DNA from: Flavobacterium psychraerolatum
Lineage (GTDB): Bacteria; Bacteroidota; Bacteroidia; Flavobacteriales; Flavobacteriaceae
Reading direction: 5' to 3'
Assembly: GCF_025960985.1 (NCBI RefSeq)
Contig: NZ_JAOQMX010000039.1
Span: forward strand, 1 to 42,651
DNA: 42,651 bases
The notes beneath the pieces were generated by a model. That model had not been told where the DNA came from, searched no databases, and saw nothing but the letters and a program-made list of their open reading frames with translations. Positions 18,041 to 25,452 of this stretch are shown here, one piece after another. The first letter of the stretch is position 1. Each line of letters begins with the position of its first letter. Both the position numbers and the translations under genes were made by a program.

Positions 18041-18361
18041 TTAGTTTTTAATAATGTTGTTTAAATGACTCGCTAGAACCGATTTGCTGTGCAATCCGTT
18101 TTGTGTTCCTACAATTTCACCATTTTTAAAGTAAAATAAGGCTGGAATACTACGTACTTTAAATTGTGCTGCTAACTCAGGATTGGTATCTACATTGATT
18201 TTTGAAATCACTGCCTTGCCTTCAAAATCATTTGAAAGTTCCTCTAGGGCTGGGTGCAAAGCCTTACAAGGCCCGCACCAGTCTGCAAAAAAGTCAACAA
18301 GTACGACTTGATTTTCAGTAATAGTTTTTTCGAAATTGGTTTTATCTAAATGTTGTATCAT
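18041..18361 (-). CDS. Thioredoxin
   Basis: This 106-residue thioredoxin has the catalytic WCGPC (Cys29, Cys32), the preceding VDFFADW strand, and the cis-Pro segment VRSIPALFYFKNGEIVG. It has no signal peptide, so it is cytosolic. It sits between an AhpD-like gene (30 bp upstream) and OsmC (4 bp downstream) and probably supplies electrons to one or both. It is a pathway-specific paralogue and need not be the housekeeping TrxA, so no gene symbol is given. Confidence 0.93.
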   Translation of the reverse strand: MIQHLDKTNFEKTITENQVVLVDFFADWCGPCKALHPALEELSNDFEGKAVISKINVDTNPELAAQFKVRSIPALFYFKNGEIVGTQNGLHSKSVLASHLNNIIKN

Positions 18362-18391
18362 CTTTTCTTAATTTTAAAATTGAAGTATAAA

Positions 18392-18925
18392 TTACAGTTT
18401 TGGTGCTATTGGAAAATCAATTGCAAAGCCAGCAAGGTTATGGATGTAGTTGCTAATTACTTTGTCACCCACTACGATTACTACATCGATCATGTTTTCT
18501 TCTGTGTAACCTGCGTCAAAAAACGCTGTTTTTACATCTGCAGTTGCTTTCCCTCTGTTTTCAACCACTGATGCTGTAAATTTTACCAAGGCATCAAGCT
18601 TTGTATCAAAGTTTGCCGATCCTTTACGTAGTTCAAGCACTTGCTCATCTGTAAAATCATTCATTTTACCTAGCACTGTGTGTGCCGATTGGCAATATTC
18701 ACAACCATTGATTTGGCTCGTGATCAAGTTGACTACTTCTCTCTCTTTAGCTTTCAGGCTACTTTTTCTGTTTTGCAAAGTCAGATAATCTCCCAATGCC
18801 GTTTCGCTTTTGGCGTAGTAAGCGTATAAATTAGGAACAAACCCTAATCCTTTTTGTAGGTTGTCAAAAATTGCTTGATTGTTTGCAGATACTTCTTCTC
18901 TTGTTGGTACGTTAAATGTTGACAT
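18392..18925 (-). CDS. Carboxymuconolactone decarboxylase family (AhpD-like) protein
   Basis: This 177-residue all-helical protein has the AhpD-type redox motif NGCEYCQSAH (Cys75, Cys78, His82). AhpD-like proteins act as disulfide reductases or alkylhydroperoxidases; true gamma-carboxymuconolactone decarboxylases lack this Cys pair, so the redox function is favoured. Its ATG at 18925 lies 28 bp after the stop of the 52-residue upstream gene. Neighbouring thioredoxin and OsmC support a peroxide or electrophile detoxification role. Confidence 0.9.
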   Translation of the reverse strand: MSTFNVPTREEVSANNQAIFDNLQKGLGFVPNLYAYYAKSETALGDYLTLQNRKSSLKAKEREVVNLITSQINGCEYCQSAHTVLGKMNDFTDEQVLELRKGSANFDTKLDALVKFTASVVENRGKATADVKTAFFDAGYTEENMIDVVIVVGDKVISNYIHNLAGFAIDFPIAPKL

Positions 18926-18953
18926 AATGTTTTATTTTTTATTGAATTAATAA

Positions 18954-19112
18954 TTATATAAATAGATTGTTTTCGTCGCAGTAATAATCAGAAAGTCCCA
19001 TTGTGTCACAAAAATGAGCTTGATCTACAGCAATTAATTGCGGTTGTACTTCAGTTGGATTAGCCGTAAAAAATGTTTTTATACTTACTATAATGTGATG
19101 GATTGTTTTCAT
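18954..19112 (-). CDS. 52-residue peptide leading the thiol operon
   Basis: A short frame starts at ATG 19112 (MKTIHHIIVSIKTFFTANPT) and ends ...DYYCDENNLFI with two Cys (HFCDTMGLSDYYC). A longer frame runs back to 19235 but crosses the promoter box and palindrome at 19140-19175, so the inner ATG is preferred. No domain is recognised. It would be the first gene of the operon, 28 bp before the AhpD-like gene. It may be a small partner protein or a translated leader. Confidence 0.5.
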   Translation of the reverse strand: MKTIHHIIVSIKTFFTANPTEVQPQLIAVDQAHFCDTMGLSDYYCDENNLFI

Positions 19113-19139
19113 ATTATTTGTTGTTTCTAATTGTTGGTA

Positions 19140-19175
19140 CAAAGGTGCGACGAAAGTAGACCTAGAAGTTAGGTC
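19140..19175 (-). promoter_or_regulatory. Promoter and palindromic operator of the thiol operon
   Basis: On the minus strand a CACCTTTG box (19147-19140, one mismatch to TAnnTTTG) is preceded by a perfect palindrome GACCTA-N5-TAGGTC (19159-19175). The palindrome occupies the interval just upstream of the box where the -33 element should lie, and no TTG is seen there. A promoter lacking its -33 with a palindrome in its place suggests activator control. The regulator is unknown. Confidence 0.5.
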
Positions 19176-19240
19176 ATATTTCCCGACGAGTTGCCCATTC
19201 TTCCTTTTGAGGTGTTTTTGTGAAGTTTTTGCCATTATTT

Positions 19241-19345
19241 GGGCGTGCCCCTTCGTAAAAACTCCGGGTCAGGCTATCACTCCAATCTTTTTTGGGGCAG
19301 AAAAAGCCCCAAAAAAGGATTTCCGTTCTATCCTTCACGCAAAAC
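19241..19345 (-). repeat. Interspersed hairpin repeat, copy B
   Basis: Read on the minus strand: GCGTGAAGGATAGAACGG, AAATCC, a hairpin (CTTTTTTGGGGC ... GCCCCAAAAAAG), GATTGGAGTGATAGCCTGAC, then ACGAAGGGGCACGCC. The word order equals copy A at 7119-7195. The ends (GCGTGAAG and GGGGCACGCC) are shared with copy C at 27785-27895. Confidence 0.6.
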
Positions 19346-19925
19346 CCGTTAAGGATAAATATGTGTAGTAAAAGAGAAAGTAGAAAGGAAATAAAAGAGC
19401 ATCTGCGTAAATCTTTTGAAATCTGCGTGCCAGCTGATGAATAGTTTTGCGTGCTATATTTGCAATAGTTTACGTGAGCAACTTTACAGAGACGCTTTCA
19501 GCGAGACAAACTAGGTAGAATGGTTTGAGCTAAAAGAAGATGGTTTTGTGTTCAATATTTGCCACATTATTGTGCGCATCTTTACAGAGACGCTTTCAGC
19601 GAGACAAACTAGGTAGAATTGTTTGAGGAGAAAGAAGATGGTTTTGTGTAGAATATTTGCCAAATCATTAAGAGCAACTTAAAAGAGACGATTTCATCAA
19701 TCAAGACAAACTAGATGGATTGGTTTGAGGTAAAAGAAGATGGTTTTGTATTCAATATTTGCCGCATCATTGTACGCATCTTTACAGAGATGCTTTCAGC
19801 GAGACAAACTAGGTCGAGTACTTTGAGGTAAAAGATGCTATTTTTATTTTTAATAATAAGGAAGAGTAAAAAATCCGTTTTTATCTGCGACTTCGCGATA
19901 GCGAATCCGTTTCATCCGCGTCCTA
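19346..19925. other. 580-bp gene-free block with tandem units and flanking ATCTGCG/ATCCG words
   Basis: No gene is seen. The left side has two ATCTGCGT words (about 19401-19427). The centre is the tandem array at 19442-19838. The right side, close to the tadA 3' end, has AATCCGTTT twice (19872-19880 and 19904-19912), each followed by a CTGCG or ATCCGCG word, with a small TTCGC-GATA-GCGAA hairpin (19892-19905) between. Confidence 0.5.
19442..19838 (+). repeat. Four tandem ~99-bp non-coding units
   Basis: Units start at 19442, 19541, 19639 and 19741 (lengths 99, 98, 102 and about 98). Each carries the words GGTTTTGT, AATATTTGC, CAGAGACGCTTTCAGCGAGA, CAAACTAGGT and TTTGAGGTAAAAGAAGA with scattered changes. 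The unit length is not held to a multiple of three and no frame stays open, so this is not a repeat protein. Each unit has a small hairpin (CGCT-TTC-AGCG) that remains foldable in the divergent third unit. It may be a small-RNA array or a plain minisatellite. Confidence 0.75.
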
Positions 19926-20369
19926 TCATTTTCGTCTGTCAGCAAAAAACCTTTTCATTAAGTCGGCAGCTTGGTCGGCAAGAACGCCTCGAACAACAGT
20001 AGTTTTAGGATGTAATTGTCCGCCCATTTTTTCAAAACCACGGTGCGCATCACATGCCCCAAAGACAATTTTCGAAATCTGACTCCAATACAAAGCACCT
20101 GCGCACATTTGGCAAGGCTCGAGTGTTACATATAAGGTGCAATCTTTAAGATATTTTCCGCCCAAGAAGTTGGCAGCAGCAGTAATGGCTTGCATTTCGG
20201 CATGAGCTGTAACGTCATGTAGTAATTCGGTAAGGTTGTGCGAACGGGCAATAATGCGGTTGTCTACAACAATGATAGCGCCTACAGGAATTTCACCCTT
20301 TTCAAAAGCGGCTTCGGCTTCTTGCAAAGCACGTTTCATAAAGTATTCGTCAGTGAAAGGGTTTATCAT
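19926..20369 (-). CDS. tadA: tRNA-adenosine deaminase TadA family
   Basis: This 147-residue zinc deaminase has HAEM (His56, catalytic Glu58) and PCQMCAGA (Cys86, Cys89). The RALQEAEAAFEKGEIPVGAIIV start and the C-terminal ADLMKRFFADRRK helix are typical of TadA. TadA converts A34 of tRNA-Arg(ACG) to inosine. A related guanine or cytosine deaminase is possible but less likely given the motif context. A minus-strand TACTTTTG box (20381-20374) ends only 4 bp before the ATG, suggesting an almost leaderless mRNA. Confidence 0.85.
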   Translation of the reverse strand: MINPFTDEYFMKRALQEAEAAFEKGEIPVGAIIVVDNRIIARSHNLTELLHDVTAHAEMQAITAAANFLGGKYLKDCTLYVTLEPCQMCAGALYWSQISKIVFGACDAHRGFEKMGGQLHPKTTVVRGVLADQAADLMKRFFADRRK

Positions 20370-20373
20370 CTTG

Positions 20374-20381
20374 CAAAAGTA
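20374..20381 (-). promoter_or_regulatory. -7 box abutting the tadA start codon
   Basis: CAAAAGTA on the plus strand reads TACTTTTG on the minus strand, an exact TAnnTTTG. The ATG lies at 20369, so transcription would start at or within the first codon. Confidence 0.45.
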
Positions 20382-20430
20382 GGGTTTTGAAGTTATTTTT
20401 GTTACTTTTAATATTCTAAACGATTTTTAA

Positions 20431-21276
20431 ATGGCGACAAAGTATAAGATTTCCATTCCCGAACCTTGCCTCGAGGATTGGAATAAAATGACTCCAAATA
20501 AAAATGGTCGCTTTTGCGAAAGCTGTTCCAAAAATGTTGTTGATTTTACTAATATGGAATCAGATAAAATTCAAGCCTATTTTCTAGAGCATAGCAACGT
20601 TTGCGGAAGATTTAAAAGTTCTCAATTGAATTCCTTGACTATTCAAATCCCTAATCGAGTTTTATATTCGCAAAAACATTTTCAAAAAGCATTTTTGTTG
20701 GCTTTGTTTATTGCAATGGGAACTACTTTATTTAGTTGTGCCGATAAAAATGGAAACAAACTAAAGATTGATAAAATTGAAGTTGTTCAAGATACAATTG
20801 TAAAAGAAGAACATATGACCGTTGGAGAAATGATACCTTCAAAATCCAATTCGACAAACTCTGTTCTTGCGCCACCCCCGCCTCCAAAAGGGAATCAGGT
20901 GAAATTTGTAAAACCTAAAAAAAATAATTATGAAAATGCAATAAAACAAGATACTATTGTTGAAGATGAAATTTATAACGGAGGTATCGGATTTGAAATT
21001 GCTCCAGAATATAATGGAGGAATTCAGAAATTTTACTCTTTTTTTAGAAACGAATTTAAAATTCCTGAAAACATTACAAAAGAAAATAAAATTATTTTCT
21101 CCTTTACAGTAGAAATGGACGGCTCATTAACCTATGCTCAGCCAAAATCAACGATTGACCAAGCAGTACAAAATGAAATTATTAGAGTTTTAAAATTGTC
21201 CCCAAAATGGAAACCAGGTGAACAAAATGGCAAAAAAACAAGGACACAATATACTATGCCAATTTCATTACTTTAA
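20431..21276 (+). CDS. TonB-C domain protein with Cys-rich cytosolic N-terminus
   Basis: This 281-residue protein has three parts. The N-terminal ~70 residues (KYKISIPEPCLEDWNKMTP, GRFCESCSKNVVDFT, HSNVCGRF) carry four spaced Cys and look like a small metal-binding domain seen in many Flavobacteriaceae. A single transmembrane helix (about residues 86-103) follows, then a Pro-rich spacer with a run of six Pro. The C-terminal TonB-type domain (about residues 195-281) has IIFSFTVEMDGSLTYAQPKS and VLKLSPKWKPGEQNG. Energy transfer to outer-membrane receptors is the family idea. The Cys-rich inner part suggests coupling to a cytosolic signal. Its end overlaps the convergent Fic frame by 9 bp. Confidence 0.8.
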   Translation: MATKYKISIPEPCLEDWNKMTPNKNGRFCESCSKNVVDFTNMESDKIQAYFLEHSNVCGRFKSSQLNSLTIQIPNRVLYSQKHFQKAFLLALFIAMGTTLFSCADKNGNKLKIDKIEVVQDTIVKEEHMTVGEMIPSKSNSTNSVLAPPPPPKGNQVKFVKPKKNNYENAIKQDTIVEDEIYNGGIGFEIAPEYNGGIQKFYSFFRNEFKIPENITKENKIIFSFTVEMDGSLTYAQPKSTIDQAVQNEIIRVLKLSPKWKPGEQNGKKTRTQYTMPISLL

Positions 21277-22395
21277 AAAACTGCTATTAAAATAATTAAA
21301 ATCCAAATCATAACTCCTATTTCGACCTTCTCCTTTTGGAATCAAAATTCCGTTTTCCGCTAAATCTTGTAAATCTCTGGTTGCAGTAGCTCTGGAGGTT
21401 TTGGTAATCGATATGTATTTCAGAGCCGTCATGCCGCCTTTAAAACCAGAAATTCCATTTTCGAACATTTTCAAAACGGCTTTCGTTTGTCTTTCGTTCA
21501 TTTGGTTTTTAAAAGTATCCATAAACTTGGTTTTACTTAGAGTGAATAAAACCATTTGCTTGGCGCTTTGTTGTGATTCCAAAATTAAATTTGAAAAATA
21601 TAAAATCCAATCTGTAATGATGAGAGTTTGTTGTGCTTCTTTTAGAGACTGATAATATTGTTTTTTATTTTGCTCAATAGTACTCGAAAGACTCATTAAA
21701 ACAGGCCTATTGAGTGATTCCGAAAGACATTTATCGGCAATCGCTCTTCCTATTCTACCATTTCCATCTTCAAACGGATGAATGCTCTCAAAATACAAAT
21801 GTGAAATAGCAGTTTTGATTAATGCTTTTTTAATATCCGTCGCTGTTACTTTAAAATCATTGTACCATTCGATAAAAACGCACATCTCTTCAGGGATTCG
21901 ATTGGATGGAGGTGCTTCATAATGAATAATTTCTTTTCCAAAACTACCTGAAACGATTTGCATTGGTGCTCCCCCTTTTCGATAATCGCCTGGATTAACA
22001 TGTTTGGAATATTCCATGAGAATAGCATGCCATTGCTTTATGGTAGATTCAGTCAGCTTTTCAGAATACGATTGACGAACGGTTACCATCAACTTTCCAA
22101 CACCTTGAGCATTTTTGTCTCGAATGTGCTCAAAAACATCTCCATGACCTAGATTCTTCTTTATAGAAGACATTACATCCTGACGACTGAAAAATTCTCC
22201 TTCGATTTCAGATGTTTTAATAGCTTCTGAAATCATAAATTGCAAAACGGTTTCTTGCTGAATTTCTGTTGATAATGAATCAACAAGCCCTTTTAATTCT
22301 CCTGTTTCTAAAGCAAAAGCAATGCATAACGAGTCTAAAACCGAATCGTCAAAGGTGAAATCAGGCCAGTTTGGTAGTTGCCAATTGTAGCGCAT
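21268..22395 (-). CDS. Fic family AMP-transferase with winged-helix C-terminus
   Basis: This is a 375-residue protein from ATG 22395 (MRYNWQLPNWPDFTFDD, the usual start of the DUF4172-Fic architecture); an extension to TTG 22446 is unlikely. The Fic core has the full motif HPFEDGNGRIGR, so it is predicted active in transferring AMP (or another NMP) to protein hydroxyls. An upstream inhibitory helix with TSEIEG fits the S/T-xxx-E-G/N motif of N-terminally auto-inhibited (class II) Fic proteins. The C-terminal ~70 residues (KTSRATATRDLQDLAENGILIPKGEGR) form a winged helix-turn-helix. The leader holds three copies of a TTAATTGCCTCAA motif, so self-control is plausible. Confidence 0.9.
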   Translation of the reverse strand: MRYNWQLPNWPDFTFDDSVLDSLCIAFALETGELKGLVDSLSTEIQQETVLQFMISEAIKTSEIEGEFFSRQDVMSSIKKNLGHGDVFEHIRDKNAQGVGKLMVTVRQSYSEKLTESTIKQWHAILMEYSKHVNPGDYRKGGAPMQIVSGSFGKEIIHYEAPPSNRIPEEMCVFIEWYNDFKVTATDIKKALIKTAISHLYFESIHPFEDGNGRIGRAIADKCLSESLNRPVLMSLSSTIEQNKKQYYQSLKEAQQTLIITDWILYFSNLILESQQSAKQMVLFTLSKTKFMDTFKNQMNERQTKAVLKMFENGISGFKGGMTALKYISITKTSRATATRDLQDLAENGILIPKGEGRNRSYDLDFNYFNSSFLK

Positions 22396-22410
22396 GAGGT
22401 GTTTAATCAA

Positions 22411-22468
22411 ATTAATTGCCTCAAATGTAGTTATTTTTTGAGGCAATTAATGATTTTAATCGCCTCAA
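22411..22468 (-). promoter_or_regulatory. Inverted-repeat operator cluster before the Fic gene
   Basis: ATTAATTGCCTCAAA (22411-22425) and TTTGAGGCAATTAAT (22437-22451) form a perfect 15-bp inverted repeat with an 11-nt spacer. TTAATCGCCTCAA (22456-22468) is a third copy with one change. They lie 16-73 bp upstream of the Fic ATG. Either DNA binding or an mRNA leader hairpin would fit. Confidence 0.6.
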
Positions 22469-22551
22469 CTTTTACATACCAATTGTTTTAGTTGATTATT
22501 TAGAGTTGGAATTCAATTCTACTTTCAAAAACAAAATTAGATTTAAAACCG

Positions 22552-22559
22552 TAAATTTG
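22552..22559 (+). promoter_or_regulatory. -7 box (TAAATTTG) for dxs
   Basis: An exact TAnnTTTG lies 17 bp before the ATG at 22577. It rules against the upstream TTG at 22565 as start. No clear -33 TTG is seen. Confidence 0.45.
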
Positions 22560-22576
22560 CTTTTTTGATCTCCATA

Positions 22577-24364
22577 ATGAAAAGCAATTTACTAGAACAT
22601 ATTCACAATCCAACCGATTTGCGTCTTTTGACCGAATCACAATTGCCGCAATTGGCGCAAGAACTTCGTGATTTTATTATTGGTGTCGTTGCTGTAAAAG
22701 AGGGGCATTTGGGAGCCAGTTTGGGCGTGGTGGAGTTGACTGTGGCTTTGCACTATGTTTTTAATACCCCCGAAGATTTATTGATTTGGGATGTAGGGCA
22801 CCAAGCCTACGGCCATAAAATCTTGACCGAAAGAAGAGAATTATTCGATACTAACAGGCAATTGGGCGGCATTTCTGGTTTTCCAAAAAGAAGTGAAAGT
22901 ATTTATGATGCCTTTGGTGTGGGACATTCTTCTACATCTATTTCGGCAGCTTTGGGAATGGCTATTGCTTCCAACCTCAAAGGCGAATTCGATAAACAAC
23001 ACATCGCAGTAATTGGAGATGCGTCTATCGCATCCGGAATGGCGTTTGAAGGTCTGAATCACGCAGGAGTTACCGATGCCAATTTATTAGTAATTCTAAA
23101 CGACAACGCCATCGGAATTGACCCTAGCGTAGGAGCCTTAAAAAATTATTTGACTGCTGTAAAAACAGGAAAAAATCACCGCCAGAATAACATGATCAAA
23201 TCGTTGAATTTTGATTATTCGGGACCCATTGATGGGAACGATATTTTTGCTGTCGTAAACGAACTAAAGCGTTTGCAAAAAATTAAAGGGCCAAAATTTC
23301 TACATATAATTACAACCAAAGGTAAAGGGCTTAAACAAGCCGAAGAAGACCAAGTAAAATACCATGCTCCAGGAAAGTTTAATGCTTTGTCAGGTGAGAT
23401 ATATTCAAAATCTGAAGAAAATTTACCGCCAAAATACCAAGATGTATTCGGGTTGACAATTTTGGATTTAGCCAGAAAAAATAAAAAAATTATCGGTATT
23501 ACTCCCGCAATGCCCTCAGGAAGTTCCTTGAAATTTATGATGGAAGCTTTGCCAGAGCGTGCGTTTGATGTTGGTATTGCCGAGCAACATGCGGTTACAT
23601 TGGCTGCAGGTATGGCGACCCAAGGCATGATTGTGTACTGCAATATCTATTCTACTTTTTTACAGCGAGCGTATGATCAAGTCATTCACGATGTAGCTTT
23701 GCAAAATTTACCCGTGATTTTTTGCTTAGACAGAGCAGGTTTGGTAGGTGAAGATGGAGCAACACATCACGGCGTTTTTGATTTGGCATATTTGCGTTGC
23801 ATTCCAAATATGGTAATCTATTCGCCTTTGAATGAAATTGATTTGCAGAATATTTTATATACTGCTCAATTAGGAATTAATTTTCCAATTGCAATTCGGT
23901 ATCCACGAGGTCGTGGAGTAACTCAGAATTGGAAAAAAGATTATTTTGGAAAGTATAAAAAAATAGAATTAGGAAAATCAAACTGTTTGCAGAAAGGTAG
24001 CACTATAGCTATTTTGTCAAATGGAGTTATCGGAAAAAATGTTACAACAGCTTTGAATAATTTGGGTGAGCCAATCGATATAGCGCATTATGACTTTCCG
24101 TTTGTTAAACCTTTGGACGAAAAAACCTTGCATGAAATTTTTAAAACCTTCAAGAAAATTATAACTATCGAGGATGGCACAGTAATTGGTGGGTTTGGGG
24201 CAGCTATTTTGGATTTTGGTTCTCAAAATAACTATGCAATTCCCGTTGAAAAACTAGGGGTTCCAGATGTATTTGTAGAACATGGGACAGTTGATCAACT
24301 ACAACAAATTTGTAAAATAGACGTTAGCAGTTTGAGAAGCCTTTTTTTGGCATCAATAAAATAA
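22577..24364 (+). CDS. dxs: 1-deoxy-D-xylulose-5-phosphate synthase
   Basis: This 595-residue thiamine-diphosphate enzyme condenses pyruvate and glyceraldehyde-3-phosphate to DXP. It shows the DXS signatures: GHLGASLGVVELTVALHYVF, WDVGHQAYGHKILTERRE, the ThDP/Mg motif GDASIASGMAFEGLNHAG ... LNDNAIGIDP, and in the central domain DRAGLVGEDGATHHGVFDL. DXP feeds the MEP isoprenoid route, thiamine (ThiG) and pyridoxal phosphate (PdxJ). Because this window also encodes mevalonate-pathway enzymes, the vitamin role seems more likely. It is followed 31 bp later by a DUF3078 gene in the same direction. Confidence 0.92.
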   Translation: MKSNLLEHIHNPTDLRLLTESQLPQLAQELRDFIIGVVAVKEGHLGASLGVVELTVALHYVFNTPEDLLIWDVGHQAYGHKILTERRELFDTNRQLGGISGFPKRSESIYDAFGVGHSSTSISAALGMAIASNLKGEFDKQHIAVIGDASIASGMAFEGLNHAGVTDANLLVILNDNAIGIDPSVGALKNYLTAVKTGKNHRQNNMIKSLNFDYSGPIDGNDIFAVVNELKRLQKIKGPKFLHIITTKGKGLKQAEEDQVKYHAPGKFNALSGEIYSKSEENLPPKYQDVFGLTILDLARKNKKIIGITPAMPSGSSLKFMMEALPERAFDVGIAEQHAVTLAAGMATQGMIVYCNIYSTFLQRAYDQVIHDVALQNLPVIFCLDRAGLVGEDGATHHGVFDLAYLRCIPNMVIYSPLNEIDLQNILYTAQLGINFPIAIRYPRGRGVTQNWKKDYFGKYKKIELGKSNCLQKGSTIAILSNGVIGKNVTTALNNLGEPIDIAHYDFPFVKPLDEKTLHEIFKTFKKIITIEDGTVIGGFGAAILDFGSQNNYAIPVEKLGVPDVFVEHGTVDQLQQICKIDVSSLRSLFLASIK

Positions 24365-24395
24365 GCAGCATATAAAAGAAAGTAAAAAACTCATA

Positions 24396-25355
24396 ATGAA
24401 ACAAATTTTTCTCATTCTATTGTTTTTAATTGTAAGTACAACCGTTTTTTCTCAAAAAATAATTACCACTTTAGTACCGCCTCTAGTACTTAATGATAGC
24501 ATTTCTCATTGGGAAAAAAAGAATAAAATAGGGTTTTCTATTTCAGAAATTTTATTCGTGAACTGGAATGCAGGTGGGGTTAGCTCAATTTCGGGTTTGA
24601 TGAATATGCAGTTCAATCGAAATTATAGTAACGAAAATACGCGTTGGGCCAATGAATTAATTATGCGATATGGTTTGAACAAGCAAGATGGTACTGAACT
24701 TCGTAAAACAGATGATGCATTTCAGTTTAGTTCAACTTTTGGATATCGTAAAAACGAAAAATCAAATTGGTATCATAGTGCCAAGTTTAATTTTAATACA
24801 CAGTTTACTGATGGTTATAATTATCCAAACAAAGATATTGCAGTTTCTTCACCGTTTGCTCCAGCTTATTCTTTTCTCGGTGTTGGAGCTGAATATGCTT
24901 CTGATAAAAAAGATCGTTTGTTTTATTTCTCTCCCTTTACATCCAAAATTACGATTGTCGGTAATCAGCGCCTTGCAGATGGTGGTTCATTTGGTGTGGC
25001 CAAAGCAATTTATGATGCAGATGGTAATTTAATCAAGCATGGAAAGAAGGTTAAGTCGGAGTTAGGTACATTGATTACAGCCTTTTATAAAAAACAAATA
25101 GCTAAAAATATTAATTTGGAGAATCGTTTGAGTCTCTATTCTGACTATATCAATAAATATGGAAATGTAGATGTTTATTATGATTTAGCAATTGATTTAA
25201 TTGTAAATCAATATGTTCGAACTAATATTGGTGTTCATTTGGTATATGATGATGATATCAAGGCTAAAGAAGAAGTTAATGGTGAGCAAATCACCGTAGG
25301 ACCAAAAATGCAATTGAAACAAGTGTTAGGTGTTGGTATGACGTATACTTTTTGA
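24396..25355 (+). CDS. DUF3078 family secreted beta-barrel-like protein
   Basis: This 319-residue protein has a signal peptide (MKQIFLILLFLIVSTTVFS-Q). The body alternates polar and aromatic residues in the manner of outer-membrane strands: GFSISEILFVNWNAGGVSSI at the start, SLYSDYINKYGNVDVYYDLAIDL later, and a terminal Phe (GVGMTYTF), the usual last residue of a beta-barrel. This is the DUF3078 pattern found across Bacteroidetes; function unknown. It probably shares a transcript with dxs and is followed by a hairpin terminator. Confidence 0.8.
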   Translation: MKQIFLILLFLIVSTTVFSQKIITTLVPPLVLNDSISHWEKKNKIGFSISEILFVNWNAGGVSSISGLMNMQFNRNYSNENTRWANELIMRYGLNKQDGTELRKTDDAFQFSSTFGYRKNEKSNWYHSAKFNFNTQFTDGYNYPNKDIAVSSPFAPAYSFLGVGAEYASDKKDRLFYFSPFTSKITIVGNQRLADGGSFGVAKAIYDADGNLIKHGKKVKSELGTLITAFYKKQIAKNINLENRLSLYSDYINKYGNVDVYYDLAIDLIVNQYVRTNIGVHLVYDDDIKAKEEVNGEQITVGPKMQLKQVLGVGMTYTF

Positions 25356-25405
25356 TCGTCCTAGAGATTGACTGAATTGGGACAAATAAAAAGATTCTAC
25401 ATAAA

Positions 25406-25442
25406 GCGGGACAACTCGTGATTTAAAACGAAATTGTCCTGC
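25406..25442. terminator. Terminator between DUF3078 and dGTPase genes
   Basis: The stem GCGGGACAA / TTGTCCTGC (9 bp with one G-T pair) has a 19-nt loop and lies between the two convergent genes. Confidence 0.55.
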
Positions 25443-25452
25443 TCCTTAAAAT

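Noticed and set aside
19113..19235. N-terminal extension of the 52-residue peptide to 93 residues
   Set aside because: The extension runs through the promoter box and palindrome, so it would be upstream of the probable transcription start.
19442..19838. CRISPR array
   Set aside because: The whole ~99-bp unit repeats, spacers included; unit lengths vary; no cas genes are nearby.
22396..22446. TTG start giving a 392-residue Fic protein
   Set aside because: The added residues are encoded by the inverted repeat, and homologues begin at the YNWQxPxWPxF segment.
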